Shown here: piece by piece, positions 21,156 through 32,049 of the stretch | Numbering within the stretch: the stretch's first letter is position 1 | Layout: each line of letters begins with the position of its first letter | Assembly: GCA_963971405.1 (NCBI GenBank) | Contig: OZ020491.1 | Location: 24,236,855-24,300,854 of the forward strand | Length of the DNA stretch: 64,000 nucleotides | From: Psococerastis gibbosa | Taxonomy: Eukaryota > Arthropoda > Insecta > Psocodea > Psocidae | Reading direction: 5' to 3' | Notes under the pieces: model-generated | What the model saw: the letters and a program-made list of their open reading frames with translations, nothing else | Databases searched by the model: none | Told to the model about the DNA's origin: nothing | Program-made: the position numbers and the translations under genes

Positions 21156-22109
21156 TTCCCATTTAAATATTGAGATCAATCAACCATGAAATTAACTTAA
21201 AATGTAAACTGAAAGACTTTAAAAATATCGAAAACCGACAAAACTTCAAATTTTTCTCAGATTTTTTTCTGAAAATCTTGAATCTGAAAATTCTAAAATC
21301 GTATCTACTGAACTCGTGTTTGAGCCTAATGACGTCACTAGAGTTAACTGCAGATGGTTGATGATGAAAATTAGTGCTAAAAAATTGTTTATGTAAAAGT
21401 TAGGGTCTGTTGATAACAATAAATAAAAGACATTTTCTGTTGAAAAAAAATTTTGTTCGAGGTGATACTGACATGTAATGTACAGTATCATGCTTTTTGA
21501 AAATTTATTTTTCTGGAAATGTATGCGATAAAAATAATTGTAATAATCCTGAAATACATTTCCCAATATTTCACCAAAGACGTGACGAACGTGATGTAAA
21601 TATCATCTTCATAAACTTGTGAAACTACCCCATTCAATTTAACATCATAGCACTAAAATATAAAAGGTGCTTCTATAAAATTCAAGATAAAACCGTTATC
21701 AAAATAGCCTACCTTTATTGCTTTACGAGGGTTCACTATAAAAAACTGAACGTTGTTACACATTTTTTATATTTTTCTCTTGATGAAAATAAAAAATTTG
21801 CAAACTGAAAGGGGGGCGGGGACTTGGTGAAATTTTTATGAGGTTTTCGAGCAAGATGGGCTTAAGAGGGGACGGAGGAGGGGGTGGGGAGTCTTACTTA
21901 ATGAGAACTGTGAAGTGTTGTTTTCAAAACACTTGCATGACCTTTTGTACACAACTCTCTTCAGCTAATGTCAATTTAAGCAAACGGATGTTTCTCAGTA
22001 GGCCTTGCACTAGAGAAGAAGGGTAATTTACCAAGTTATCCAGGGGTTTAGTGTTAAACCACCTTACATTACCAATAACACAATTTTCCAGGTAAGTGGT
22101 TCTGAATCC
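21156..22109. other. No supported gene; AT-rich
   Basis: The minus-strand 106-codon frame at 21,246-21,566 is Phe/Tyr/Ile/Asn-rich, as expected of AT-rich non-coding DNA. No repeat is shared with the window. Confidence 0.4.
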
Positions 22110-22465
22110 ACTATAATTAGGTGCCAACTGCCTTACCAAGTTGAATCCCCGAAAGCAGAGCGTGTTTCAAACTGCGGCAAACTTGGTAGTGTGCACAGCG
22201 TTGGCTGCGCGGGCACACGGTGGGACATGATAACGCACTGAGACTATACCGGTCGGTCTACGTGCGTGGCGAGTCCTTGTCACCTCCGAATTATTCGTGT
22301 GACTTTACTATGTTCCCCAAGTGGTTCGGAATCCATTATAATCAGGAGGTCCACACCCTGTCAGTCAACTCCCCTTCTCACCGATGTGAAGGAGTCTGCC
22401 CTTGTTAATAAAACAGACTACTTCCCCCGCCAGGCTGACAGTGTTGCTTAAGAAAGCAGAAACTT
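22110..22465 (+). repeat. Family N element, copy 3
   Basis: Same blocks as at 11.5 kb in the same orientation, with a small deletion before 'cgccaggctgacagtgtt'. Confidence 0.7.
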
Positions 22466-22929
22466 CACTGATGTTAAGACGCGTAAATCCCCACTATTTC
22501 GCGCCTATTTGATCAAATCCTTCCCCATGGAGCCCCCCCCCCCTGTTTTCAAAAATATGAATAACTTCTGTATAATCTAAACTTAACTGCTGTCATGCAT
22601 AAAATCCAACTCGTTCGCCCCTGCAATTTCAAATTTTCCCTCGGACTGCCCTCTTAGTATTAACGGCAATATGACTATTTCTATACAATCCAAACGGTCA
22701 TAGGCTATTCGTAACATTATGATTTATTCCGCATCCTTGCAAAATTTCAACTATCTATACTCGCACCAAAGCTAAGTCCGCCACGGAATAGGAATTCGCA
22801 ATAATTATTGATTTTTGATGTGTCAATGTTCTCAAATACGAGTAACACCATAACTTCTAAAGAATACACTCGACACAATTGAATTTTCAAGAAAAATACT
22901 GTCACTAGAAAGGATCAAAGTCACCACTG
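22466..22929. other. Repeat debris, no gene
   Basis: C-tracts and 'taaatccccactatttc' resemble pieces of the hAT-like MITE at 20.7 kb. Nothing else is supported. Confidence 0.35.
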
Positions 22930-22979
22930 CAACGCTTCCCCCCCCCCCCAAAAAAAAAAAATCCTGGTTACGGCCTTGA
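22930..22979. mobile_element. hAT-like family M, right-end fragment
   Basis: C-tract followed by 'tcctggttacggccttg', the right end of family M. It lies about 30 bp past the donor of the 23,008-23,193 exon. Confidence 0.6.
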
Positions 22980-23007
22980 CCCACCGGTGTTTATATACGA
23001 TTCTTAC

Positions 23008-23193
23008 CTGCAGTGTAAATTGTTCCATTTGACAGTTTCAATTGACTTTCTGTAATCGTTTTTGATTCAGGACAGCAGCACCTCGTGGATGGGTCAAGTG
23101 CTGACAGAGATATTGCTGGAGGCTGCTCATCCTGTTTGGAATTTATTTGACCCGTAAACTTATCAGTTGAAATTGATAATGTCACGGAGGGGC
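23008..23193 (-). CDS. Coiled-coil gene, coding exon 6 (last one established)
   Basis: Minus-strand exon of 186 bp between a strong acceptor ('attttttcag') and donor ('gcag/gtaagaat'). It enters in phase 1 (completing a Gly codon with the base left by the 26,436 donor) and leaves in phase 1. The frame is fully open and Ser/Thr-rich ('PSVTLSISTDKFTGQINSK'), with a cysteine triplet ('STRCCCPESK'). No domain is recognised. The start of this segment (VTLSISTDKFTG) resembles the NIVLTGQVTIHL stretch two exons earlier, perhaps an old repeat. The following exon was not found: the next kilobases are transposon-rich, and only the doubtful ORF at 16.2-16.3 kb offers a continuation. Confidence 0.75.
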
Positions 23194-23369
23194 CTGAAAA
23201 AATAATTTAGTTATAAGGAAGAAAGAAAATTGACTATTTTGTATACTTTTATGTATACTTGTATACCTAAAAAAAATCAGTTAAATTTGTAATATGATAT
23301 TGTATAACATCGCATTTTTTTTATGGGTTAATTATAAGAGTAGGCCGAAAGGCGCGAAATTCTTAAGAG
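23194..23369. other. Intron sequence
   Basis: AT-rich intron start of the minus-strand gene, including the pyrimidine tract of the exon 6 acceptor. Confidence 0.5.
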
Positions 23370-23895
23370 GCAGGAAGGCATGAAAAAATCCCTTTCGGCT
23401 CTGGCCGATCAGGTGTAGGGAGATTCCACGGAAACGCAGACGCCACTTTTCCTCTAAGCACCTACGCTATGTTTGTAATAAAAAATAAAAAAATTCTTCA
23501 TTATTTTCCCGACCACAACATTAGCATACAAAACACTCTTATTTTCCAAATTTTGAACCACAATGACGACTATGAACTTTTACTTAAGTATCGCATTACT
23601 TTCCCTTTGACTGGACGCCATCTTGAAATCGTTGATTCGTCGTAAAAAGGGTTGATTACCATTATCGCAGATAATAATACGGGCTTTCAGTCAGATTTTA
23701 TTTCATTCCTCTGCGACCAATATTAACTGAGATATGGTTATATAAGGTTCTAATCGGCCGACATCTTGTAACTGAATAGTGGATCTAGCTGGTTAACAAA
23801 CTCGATCAAGACAATTTTATGATACAATTTTGTGCTAAGTTTCATCAAAATGGCATGATATCTACGGAAGTTAGTGTTTCCTAAAATCGATATAC
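23370..23895 (-). repeat. Family Q repeat, copy 2 (in intron)
   Basis: Inverse copy of 7.8-8.4 kb. Some related sequence may extend to about 24,170. Lies in the intron between exons 5 and 6. Confidence 0.65.
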
Positions 23896-24647
23896 TGTAC
23901 ATAGATACATCATACATATTATGCGTCTTACTATACATACAACATTTTGAACAGAGGAGGGTTTTGGCCCAGAGGGTCATGGAAGGAAAAGTTGTGAAGA
24001 AATTTTCCGGAAGTCGAAGTCGAACGGTCGCCGACTCAATAGGTATAGATGAATTTCCCTTCAAAGTAGGTGAGGCCGGTATTCGAACGTACCTCTTCAA
24101 CCCTTCAACCAATATCACACTCTCCAACCTCTCATATGCCATTAGCATAGTTAGTGGAAATACATGCGGATCCTAATAATGAAATAGTTTCCTACAAAAG
24201 TATTGGATAATAGGGAGGGGGGGGGGTAGGAAAGGGTGTAATATTGAACAAAGTGAGAAATGGGGCAGCTAATACAGCACCGTCTCTTCCCATCCCGTTA
24301 TCACATTCAAGTTGATTTTCCATTTATCTCAGCAAGTTATTGGAATTTTTAATCGCTCAGTCAGATTCAATTTACGTTCCACTGTGCAGCAAGCAGTCTG
24401 TAGGGAGATGGGAAAATTCTATATGATTCAAACAGTTGCATTTTATCATGGAGTTGAAGTTAGTTAGACATTGTAGTCCGAGTTGTTACTGATCCGGACT
24501 GGCTGACTACAGGCGTTTCGAAGCGTTTCGAAGCGTTTCGGCGCTGTGATACAGACTGTTTCATGGTGAATCCGAGACTCCTCACTACCGGCTTTTTGTA
24601 CAAAGTCGAATTTCTCAGTAAAGATTAAATCAAGGAGTCATAAATGT
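23896..24647. other. Intron, no further feature
   Basis: A triplet 'gaagcgtttc' repeat occurs at about 24,516-24,540 and a G-tract near 24,217. The 24,061-24,105 stretch has a box B-like 'ggtattcgaacgta' but no tRNA fold. Confidence 0.35.
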
Positions 24648-25075
24648 GTAGTAAAAGCTCTACTTCTTCTTCAGGCTCTACAGCCCTTGATGAGCTTTGG
24701 CCTGCTCGACAACACTCCTCCAGTCATCTCGGTTTTGTACAACGCTCCACCATCAACGGACTCCCAACTCGCAAAGGTCAGTCTCCAACTCATTCTTCCC
24801 AGCTGGAAGTTCCAGCGTTTCCGAGGATGTCCGGCCAGTCGTCTTACTGTCATGTTTGCTTTGTACATCTTCTTCGGCATGCGGTCGTCTATCATTCTTA
24901 TGACGTGTCCCCACCATCTTATGCGCTTTATGGACCGGACTATGTCTTCTCCGTTGAGTCTATCTCCGTCTATTTCGGCGTTGTTTCTTATACACCACTC
25001 TCCGTCTTCGCATAGGGGTCCATAGGTCCTCCTTATTATCTTTCATTCCAATACTGCGCTTGCGTCGTTGACAGT
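24648..25075 (-). mobile_element. LINE fragment, C-terminal ORF
   Basis: Minus strand reads 'VRSIKRIRWWGHVIRM', 'PKKMYKANM', 'RLAGHPRKRW' and ends near the LINE 3' end with a GAAGAAG tail. This is a distinct LINE subfamily from those at 10.5 and 13 kb. Frameshifted and 5'-truncated; sits in the intron. Confidence 0.75.
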
Positions 25076-25085
25076 AAGATTCCAG

Positions 25086-25254
25086 GAGCCTGATCGAGGC
25101 GATTATAATACCGGTATTTATTTAATCCCCTGGTAATAAAAATGTAAACAAGATAATTTTATAATAGAAAGTGTTATTCAAAATTTGTTTGTTTACAGTT
25201 ATAATCCTAGGGTATTTATTTAACCCCGGTATTATAATCGCCTCGATCAGGCCG
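25086..25254. mobile_element. MITE family I, copy 1
   Basis: Inverted ends GCCTGATCGAGGCGATTATA and complement, with the shared core 'gtaaacaagataatttta'. CAG and CTG lie outside it, compatible with a 3-bp CWG target site. Confidence 0.8.
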
Positions 25255-25452
25255 CTGGTTTCCGGTCAATGACGCAAATAAATACTATACATAGGTATTA
25301 TGTAGCCGGTACTAACTCCGTTTGGCCACTGTTTTTGAAGGAATGAAAATAATGCAAGGATATAGGTTAAGTCGACGCATTCAAACACTGGCCAAATTGT
25401 GGTAGCGACACTCCAATCGGATTATACGCTGTCACAAAATACTCGTATATTA

Positions 25453-26315
25453 TTGCTTTCCAATTTATACATAGTATAAGGAAAGCTTCCTGACGGTCGA
25501 AATTTTCGATTCCGAGATTTCAACGGATTTACACGTTTTGAGGTCCCAGGAACCCAAAAAGTGGTTTTTACAAAATGTCTGTCTGTCGCTCTGTCTGTCT
25601 GTGCGTCGATTTCCGGGCAAACTACTCGGTCGATTTTGGTGAAATTCGGCATGTACGTTCAAAAAAATCATACCTCGAGACAATTTTTTTAATTTAGGAC
25701 TATCTCAATTGGGGGGGGGGGGGGTTTATATTCAAAAAACTCCAAAAAAACGTCTAAAAAAATTATTTATCCAAAACGGCTCCAACGATTTCATTTAAAT
25801 TCACATATATTGTAGTCGTTATTAATGCTGACAAAATGCGTGGGGGTCACTTGCCCCTTGATAGTTTGCTTCTGGGGGTAAAAAAGAAATAACTAAATTT
25901 TAATGAAAAATGACTAAAAAAATAATTTTTCTGTGAAACCTTTCCATCGATGATTTCTACCTGCAGGCATGTATTAGGTGTTAAATTGAGTAACGAAACC
26001 GGACAGGTTGCTTTCCCAGAAAAGTATTTGGTTTTGTATAAAAAATGTTTTTTTGAAAATATGATAGAAAATGCGAAAATGCGCGTTGAAATGCATTGCG
26101 CGCCCTGCCAGTATTGCTGAGTGGTAATGTGTTGTCTGACCCATCTAGAATTTACCTCACCTCTAGTGACATCAGGTGAACAACACCACCCCCCCCCCTC
26201 AAGATATCGGAAATTTAACCATAGGAAAATTATTTACCATGAAATTACTCATTTTCTCTAGCTACCACTTGATAAATTGGAAAGCATGTTCGAGTAAACT
26301 CGGACCGGTTCTTTT
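25453..26315 (+). mobile_element. Family A element, full-length copy
   Basis: Begins with the hairpin GCTTTCC...GGAAAGC, followed by a TCTG microsatellite, 'gaaattcggcatgtacgttc', G- and C-tracts, and ends 'gataaattggaaagc' then a second hairpin (GTTCGAGT/ACTCGGAC) and 'cggttctttt'. No coding capacity. It lies in the intron next to exon 5. Confidence 0.87.
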
Positions 26316-26435
26316 TTTAGTGACGAGCTGCTGGCACGGAGACTGACTCGTCTATAACCCCCCTTCTGGAGTTTGCTACTGAAACCGCGGGCTCCCGTGT
26401 TGGAATAGTACTATGAAAATGTGAATATCACGTAC

Positions 26436-26579
26436 CTGTGAGCGCTTTGTCACGAATTTTCCGTTCCACAGCTCTTCTCTTACCAACTCTGTTGTCATCG
26501 ATATGATGCCATAGACGGCTTTGCAACACTGCTGGTTTCTCATCTTCTTGCTGATCATTTGTCGTAATCGTGAGATTAT
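26436..26579 (-). CDS. Coiled-coil gene, coding exon 5
   Basis: 144-bp minus-strand exon with acceptor 'ttacgaaatttttag'-type and donor 'acag/gtacgtg'. Enters in phase 1 (base G + AT makes Asp) and leaves in phase 1. The encoded stretch is basic at its end ('NRVGKRRAVERKIRDKAL') and polar before it. No known domain. The frame used here differs from the longest open frame over the region: it is chosen because it alone keeps the phases of both neighbouring exons, and it is open throughout. Confidence 0.72.
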
Positions 26580-26639
26580 CTAAAAATTACGAAAAACCGA
26601 ACAATTAAGAGTATTATTAGCGTTAATAGTATTAAAAGT

Positions 26640-27045
26640 TACATTAAGAAGACATGCTACTTTGAAAATTAGCACCACAAAATTTGTTGTTATTATTGAC
26701 TTTTTATTTATTAATTAATTAACAGAGCAAGTTATTATAGATTTGGCTAATGTAAGTGGTAGAAGACTACTTCATGCATCATGTAATAGGAAATATTAAA
26801 TTTTTGGTACCTTAGTTCTTTCATGAAACCCAGAGTGGACTAAAATTTCGCGTAATCTGGAATTTTTGAAAAAACTACAAAACCGAAAAGTAAAAATACC
26901 CGATTATATGATGCACGAAGTAGTCTTCTGCCACTTATAAATGAGCCAAATTTATAATAACTTGCTGAGTTAATTAAATAAAAAATTAAAAGTATTTGAT
27001 TTTGGCCAATTTTGCCAATTTTCTACGTAGCATAGCCTTTTAAGA
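26640..27045. mobile_element. Family J element, copy 2 (in intron)
   Basis: Near-palindromic AT-rich element with 'cttcatgcatcatgtaatag' on one arm and 'gatgcacgaagtagtcttct' on the other, ending 'ttttctacgtagcatagcc'. Intact relative to the split copy at 14.5 kb. Confidence 0.72.
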
Positions 27046-27117
27046 GTACCATTAAGAGTAGCCGAACAATGGCCAGAAATTAGTAAAATTATTTTTACAA
27101 TTCTGTGTTTTGTTTTC

Positions 27118-27334
27118 GTTTATTTTAAATCTGCCTGCCCAAGCGTTAATAAATTGGCTATTCCAGAAACTAAAGGATCAAAACACACACTGCAATTATT
27201 TGGGTTTCCAAAACCTTCACAAAAGCTCGAAAAAAAAGTTTACCTGAGCTTGGTTGATTTGTTGACGAAGTTAAGTGAATGGTGACTTGACCGGTTAGAA
27301 CAATGTTGACGTCAGTCCCTCCGTACCGTATTAT
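27118..27334 (-). pseudogene. Duplicated partial exon 4 with flank (pseudoexon)
   Basis: 27,239-27,327 repeats the last ~80 bp of exon 4, including its donor ('agctcag/gtaaac'), and the sequence downstream of it (27,120-27,238 matches 27,505-27,718 with indels). It lacks the exon's 5' part. An in-frame TAA lies just before the duplicated part if read from the nearest upstream AG, so it should not act as a coding exon. It is highly similar to exon 4, so the duplication is recent. Confidence 0.7.
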
Positions 27335-27504
27335 ATATTAGCCTGCCCATTCCTGACTATGAATTTAGTGCTTTGGGATGGGCAACCTCAAAATTTAAAT
27401 CTAAATTTAACCCTAAGAGAATTACTTACTAAGGAACTACTACAGTAACTATCCTAATTGATAAATGGGATAGCATGCATGGGTTCACTCGTACCGGTTC
27501 TTTT
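27335..27504 (+). repeat. Family A-like 3' end fragment
   Basis: Ends with 'attgataaatgggatagcatg', 'gttcactcgtaccggttctttt', the diverged right end of family A (shown here in pieces). Lies between the two copies of the exon 4 segment. Confidence 0.55.
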
Positions 27505-27718
27505 AAGGCTATTGACCCAAGTGCTAAAGTGGCTATTCCAGAAGCTAAAGGATCAAAGCACACAGTGCAATTATTGTGAAGTTGGGTATCCTTTCCTAAA
27601 CTGTCACAAAAGCTCGAAAATAAATGCCATCCTATGTTAAGCTTATAATTTCTATTGGTTGACTGCGCCCTGTATAGAACTCTTGCCAAAGTCTCATTAA
27701 GTTGCTAATTCAGTTTAC

Positions 27719-27924
27719 CTGAGCTTGGTTGATTTGTTGACGAAGTTAAGTGAATGGTGACTTGACCGGTTAGAACAATGTTGACGTCCGTCCCTCCGAC
27801 CTTCAAATTAACCTGGATATTCCCTTTTTTGTCTCTATTTTCTTCTTCTCCATCCGAAAAATCGACCCGCGCTGCTGGCTCCTTTTCAAGGGTTAACTGA
27901 GTTAGTTTTTCGTACATTGATTTT
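27719..27924 (-). CDS. Coiled-coil gene, coding exon 4
   Basis: 206-bp minus-strand exon. Acceptor 'aacttcacag', donor 'agctcag/gtaaac'. Enters in phase 2, completing a Gly codon (GG+A), and leaves in phase 1. It contains an acidic patch ('DFSDGEEENRDKKG') and a beta-strand-like alternating stretch ('GTDVNIVLTGQVTIHL'). An internal ATG (27,917) is not taken as a start because the upstream exon joins in frame. Its 3' third is duplicated as a pseudoexon 400 bp further on. Confidence 0.78.
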
Positions 27925-28300
27925 CTGTGAAGTTAAATACTTAGTTTATTTTTTTTTTCGCAAAAAAATGTGCAAATATTTTGCTGTACAAGAATTCTTG
28001 CCCGGTGTTAGTTTCTTTTGCTTTTCGCAAACTTCTTTAAAAAATTAGCATGTTTTGCTATCAACAATTTTCACAACGGTTTTCTTCTTTTCTACAATTA
28101 ATTGTACTATTGTATTTATCGTAATTGCTACAGTAGCAGAAGAATATTTTCTAATTACGCCATATCATTATGCTTCGAATACATACTGAAATAAATTATT
28201 TAAAGTAAAGTAAAAAATTTCCTTCAAAAAAAGTTTTACAACGATGTTGAGATAAGTAGGATTTTAATTTTATTATTTCATTTCATACATTTTGACTTAC

Positions 28301-28415
28301 CCTACTGAAGTGAGTGGTAGATTTTCAGTTGGAAGACTTAGTCTGGCAGTGGAGACTTCATCGTCTTTGGGTGATTTAGGAAAAATTTCATTACTATAAA
28401 AGTCATCTGCATAAC
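28301..28415 (-). CDS. Coiled-coil gene, coding exon 3
   Basis: 115-bp minus-strand exon, too short to stand out as an ORF. Acceptor 'cttttcttttag', donor 'gtagg/gtaagtc'. Phase 1 in (G+GT = Gly), phase 2 out. It encodes 'YADDFYSNEIFPKSPKDDEV' and then a Leu/Pro/Thr-rich end. The DDFYSNE segment echoes SEFYAKDE in exon 2, suggesting these two exons share a repeated unit. Confidence 0.72.
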
Positions 28416-29113
28416 CTAAAAGAAAAGTCCGAGTTCTTACCACTACACTACATATTCTGATCAGATTCATTATTTGTGTGGTGAAACAACGTATTTACAT
28501 TGTCAGTGTTAACTGTTCCGAATCCTGTACCGTACAATGCAATATATACACGGAAATATCCAGCTATATAGGGGCGATAAATTGGATAGCTAACGTAGAA
28601 CCCAATACAGCACATTGCATCATATTAAAACGCCTTGCGGGGGTGGGGGGGGGGAGATACGTAGCATCAAATACAATGAATGAATGTGTGAATAAGCTCC
28701 AACAGTCCAGGTAAATACTAATTAATTTGGAATGTCACCTAGTCCGTAACATGGAATTTCATTCAGGGAGTATTGTTGCTTTGATCTATGAAGCATGCAA
28801 ATACGAACCTCATCTACGGAAAGTCTCTGTTACCAATATGCAAAGATGGCTGTCAGTAGTGTACAGTAATTATAATGAGAGTAGGTATCCATTCCGTGGC
28901 ATTTTCACCTTGTCCGGGAATTTAGACACCTCGGGATCCTGAAACGCTCGACGTTTGTATACCCTATACGCCCAATACCATTTTTTTTAACACAAAAATT
29001 CCATAACTGTGACCGTGTTATGACGGCCACATAGTCTAAATCGAAATGCAGAGCAACGCTTATCATTTCTACTATTGGACAACTTGCATATAGAAGTTTA
29101 AAAAAGAAATGAT
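28416..29113. other. Intron, no further feature
   Basis: Includes a G-tract near 28,640 and a 71-codon plus-strand frame (28,727-28,942) without recognisable content. Confidence 0.4.
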
Positions 29114-29428
29114 TAACTTATGGATAGACGCATATCGTAGGCTATGACTTTTTATTTATTTATTAATAATTTAACGATGAAATAGCAGTTGGCCATGTTG
29201 ATTATTTGAATTATAAGAAAGTGTCTAATCTTTAAATTGAATAACAGTTTCTTTACTTTAACGGCGCCTTATCCCTCCGTTAAAGTATATAGTAGCTGTT
29301 ATTCAATTTAAAGATTAGGTACTTTCATATCATTCAAATAATCAACATGACCAACTGCTATTTCATCGTTAAATTATTGAAATAAAATAAAAAGTCATAA
29401 CCTACGATATGCCTCTATCTATAAGTTA
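29114..29428. mobile_element. Long fold-back element (family K)
   Basis: Two arms of about 151 bp (29,114-29,264 and 29,277-29,428) are near-perfect reverse complements around a 12-base centre. One 'gacttttta' border has an extra TTTATT. No coding content. Confidence 0.82.
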
Positions 29429-29533
29429 GAATAACAGTTATTGAACTAATAGCCTACAAGGTAATTTAGGGTAGATTAAAAATTAAGTTGCTGTAAATTC
29501 ATAAATTAATTCATAAATTAATTCATAAATTCA

Positions 29534-29800
29534 TAAAAAGAATGCTCAACCCAATGGCTTGGCCATGTAGCGAGGATGGAACGTTCCAGAGCACCTCTAA
29601 GAGTACTAGACGCTTTGCCTGACGGTCAGAGAGGAAGAGGAAGACCACGAAGAAGATGGTTCGACCAGGCCATGGTCGACCTAGATAAAGCGGGCATTGA
29701 TCGTCAGAGCTGGAGAGAGACGGCGCATGACCGAAAGAGATGGCGAGCTTGTGTGTACGCGGCGAAAGGTCCCCCCGGACCCACCCAGCCACCATAAGTC
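29534..29800 (+). mobile_element. LINE fragment, C-terminal ORF (in intron)
   Basis: Open frame with 'QWLGHVARMERSRAPLRVL', 'GQRGRGRPRRRWFDQAM' and 'RKRWRACVYAAKGPP': the classical LINE C-terminus, 5'-truncated. Preceded by a short 'aattcataaatt' tandem repeat. Confidence 0.8.
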
Positions 29801-30167
29801 AAGTAAGTCAACCCAGGCCAACCAATCAACAGTCACAGCAAGGATTCTCCATATTATGTTAATCATTGGCGACCCAACACAGCAGGCAATTCTGACGGTA
29901 TGTGCAAGTTGGCAATTTTAAAGTCTACTTAATTATAGTTCATATAAGCAGCATAATCGCTGATGAATGAAATTAAATAAAAAGTGATGCTGTGTGCCCC
30001 TATTTATAAGTTAAATATGGGAGCACAATTGGGAACTGATCCCCCAATCACAGGTAGACGAAGAATACGAAGATCCACCATGTTGGGAAATCCTATTTTG
30101 CAAGTTGTTCATTGCTCAATATTGCCTTGTGGTTGATGATGTAAATTGCTATAACATGTATTTTGTG

Positions 30168-30330
30168 TATGGCCGTAGCCAGGGGGGTCGAGACCCCCTG
30201 GACCTCCCCCCAAATATTGTCAGATTACACTTGTGATAGAATGGAGTTTTTAACATATTACCTATTAAAGGTTACCTCACCTCCAGCGACGTCAGATGGA
30301 CCCCCCGAAAAATTTCTGGCTACGGCCTTG
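30168..30330. mobile_element. hAT-like MITE (family M), copy with perfect TSD
   Basis: Ends '..ggccgtagcc' and 'ggctacggccttg'. ATTTTGTG flanks both sides (30,160-30,167; 30,331-30,338). Its interior 'cacctccagcgacgtcag' is also found in family A. Confidence 0.87.
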
Positions 30331-30888
30331 ATTTTGTGTATCTTGTTCATAAATAATTGAATTCAATTGATCTAACTTGTTATTTCCCGTGAGAATTGTT
30401 AATGCTCTCCCATACCATTTTTCCCCCTCAGATTATTTCTTAATTGGGCATACTAAATAAATAGCGAAGCATAGGCTCAATAGTACATTAGCTACACATA
30501 AAAAGTATATACTGAAACATGGAAATTCAACAAGTAAAAGATGTCGTTCTACATGTTTTAAATTCCCAAGAAATAATAAAGAAAATATCATAATATTCCC
30601 AGGAGAAGAAATCTACATCTTTTTATTTAATTCTTCGCAGAAGTTTTGAATTTTCCGAAAGAAAACTTTCGAACAAATCACGTGATCAGCAGATCAAAGT
30701 TATCGAGGGGAAAAGGATCTGTCTGAAAACTTTACCTAATGAAAGACGCTTTCAGGCCTCATCACTTTTACTTTGTGTAGTCTGTGTAAAAAAAAAAGTT
30801 GGCTAAAAGTCCAAATTGTTAATATTAGAGTTAGTCAAAGTTAATAAAAAGAAAAAAATTGTGCCTAACCATAAACTAAGTATGGCCA
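30331..30888. other. Intron, no further feature
   Basis: AT-rich sequence with no supported element. Confidence 0.4.
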
Positions 30889-31010
30889 AGGCCGTAGCCA
30901 GAAGGGGGGTCCAAGAGGTTCGGACGAAATATTTGCAGCATACACTAGATAGAATGAATTTTTAAATATATTGAGGTTACCTCACCTCCGGTGACGTCAG
31001 ATGGACGAAA
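30889..31010 (+). mobile_element. hAT-like family M, 3'-truncated copy
   Basis: Starts 'caaggccgtagccag' and follows the 30.17 kb copy to 'gtgacgtcagatggac'; the right end is missing. Confidence 0.65.
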
Positions 31011-31076
31011 AGCCGAAAATGGCCCATATGGCAAATAAAGAAAAGTGTGTTTCTTTTTTTCATAAAACAATTGTAA

Positions 31077-31461
31077 GGCGGGGTTTCCACCGACCTCTCA
31101 TTGCAGAATGCACTTACGTTGACGTGGTAGCAGATATTCAAGACTTAGACGGGGTTTCCAAAGACCTCTCATTGCAGAATGCAAATGACATTGAATTTTT
31201 CTTTTTATAGAAATCTATTAAAATGTTTGTACTCAACATATCCCAGGACGCCATTTCTTAATTTTAGTTTGTTTGTGATTTTACTCTATGATCTTTGATC
31301 AATTTTAGCTATGGCAATAGAGTAAAACAAAAATTTCCGTCAACGTCATGTGCATTCTGCAATGCGAAGTCGGTGGAAACCCCGCCTAAGTCTTGCAAGA
31401 ATGTCTGCTACCACGTCAACGCAAGTGCATTCTGCAATGAGAGGTCGGTGGAAACCCCACC
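31077..31461. mobile_element. PIF/Harbinger-like MITE (family D), copy 3
   Basis: Ends GGCGGGGTTTCCACCGACC and partner, with TAA on the left and TTA on the right. The arms contain a repeated inner end (GACGGGGTTTCC), so terminal sequence occurs twice on each side. Confidence 0.8.
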
Positions 31462-31734
31462 TTATCAGAAAATCTTCTGCCGTTTGGTTTTTAAACACGC
31501 TAGTTAGATTTAATACCGTGTTGCAATGGTTCAAATACTCCCAACTGTAAAATATACTAGACTAAGTATTATAATTTAAATAATTAATCGCGATAGTGCG
31601 CAAAAACTTGGTTCTCAAATATGGCCCCTTCTTATATAGTCTGCTATCTACAACAATAAGCGTCGCTGCTTAAGTCCCGCCCCTTTTCACCGAACAAATC
31701 ACGAAATATTCGAAAAGGACCTGAGTCATCTTAC

Positions 31735-31986
31735 CAAAATTAATATTTTCGAGACTCAGTGTTTCGTCAGACAGTGGACAAACTTCGTCTTTTGCATAGA
31801 ATTCTGATGTAAATGTGTGAAACCCGGACTCTTCCGTTTCCGTTTCCTCCATGCTGTCAGTCGGGTTCAGATGTCCGCCGACAGACGCCGCCTTCAGTGA
31901 CAAATCCGTCAGGGGCGGCTTAAGGGAAGCTGTAGCTCCCCCTATGCCTGCTTGAATATTTTCGGACCGCCTGCTCTCGTGCAACC
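31735..31986 (-). CDS. Coiled-coil gene, coding exon 2
   Basis: 252-bp minus-strand exon. Acceptor 'cctgaagcgcag', donor 'ttttg/gtaagat'. Phase 1 in (G+GG = Gly), phase 1 out. The encoded stretch is hydrophilic ('MEETETEESGFHTFTSEFY') and rich in Leu/Ser/Glu near its end. The continuous frame would run on past the donor, but the donor is a near-consensus site and joins in frame to exon 3. No domain recognised. Confidence 0.78.
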
Positions 31987-32049
31987 CTGCGCTTCAGGAA
32001 AGGAAGATAATAGTTATAGAAAATCAAAAATATTGTCGCACAGTACTCA

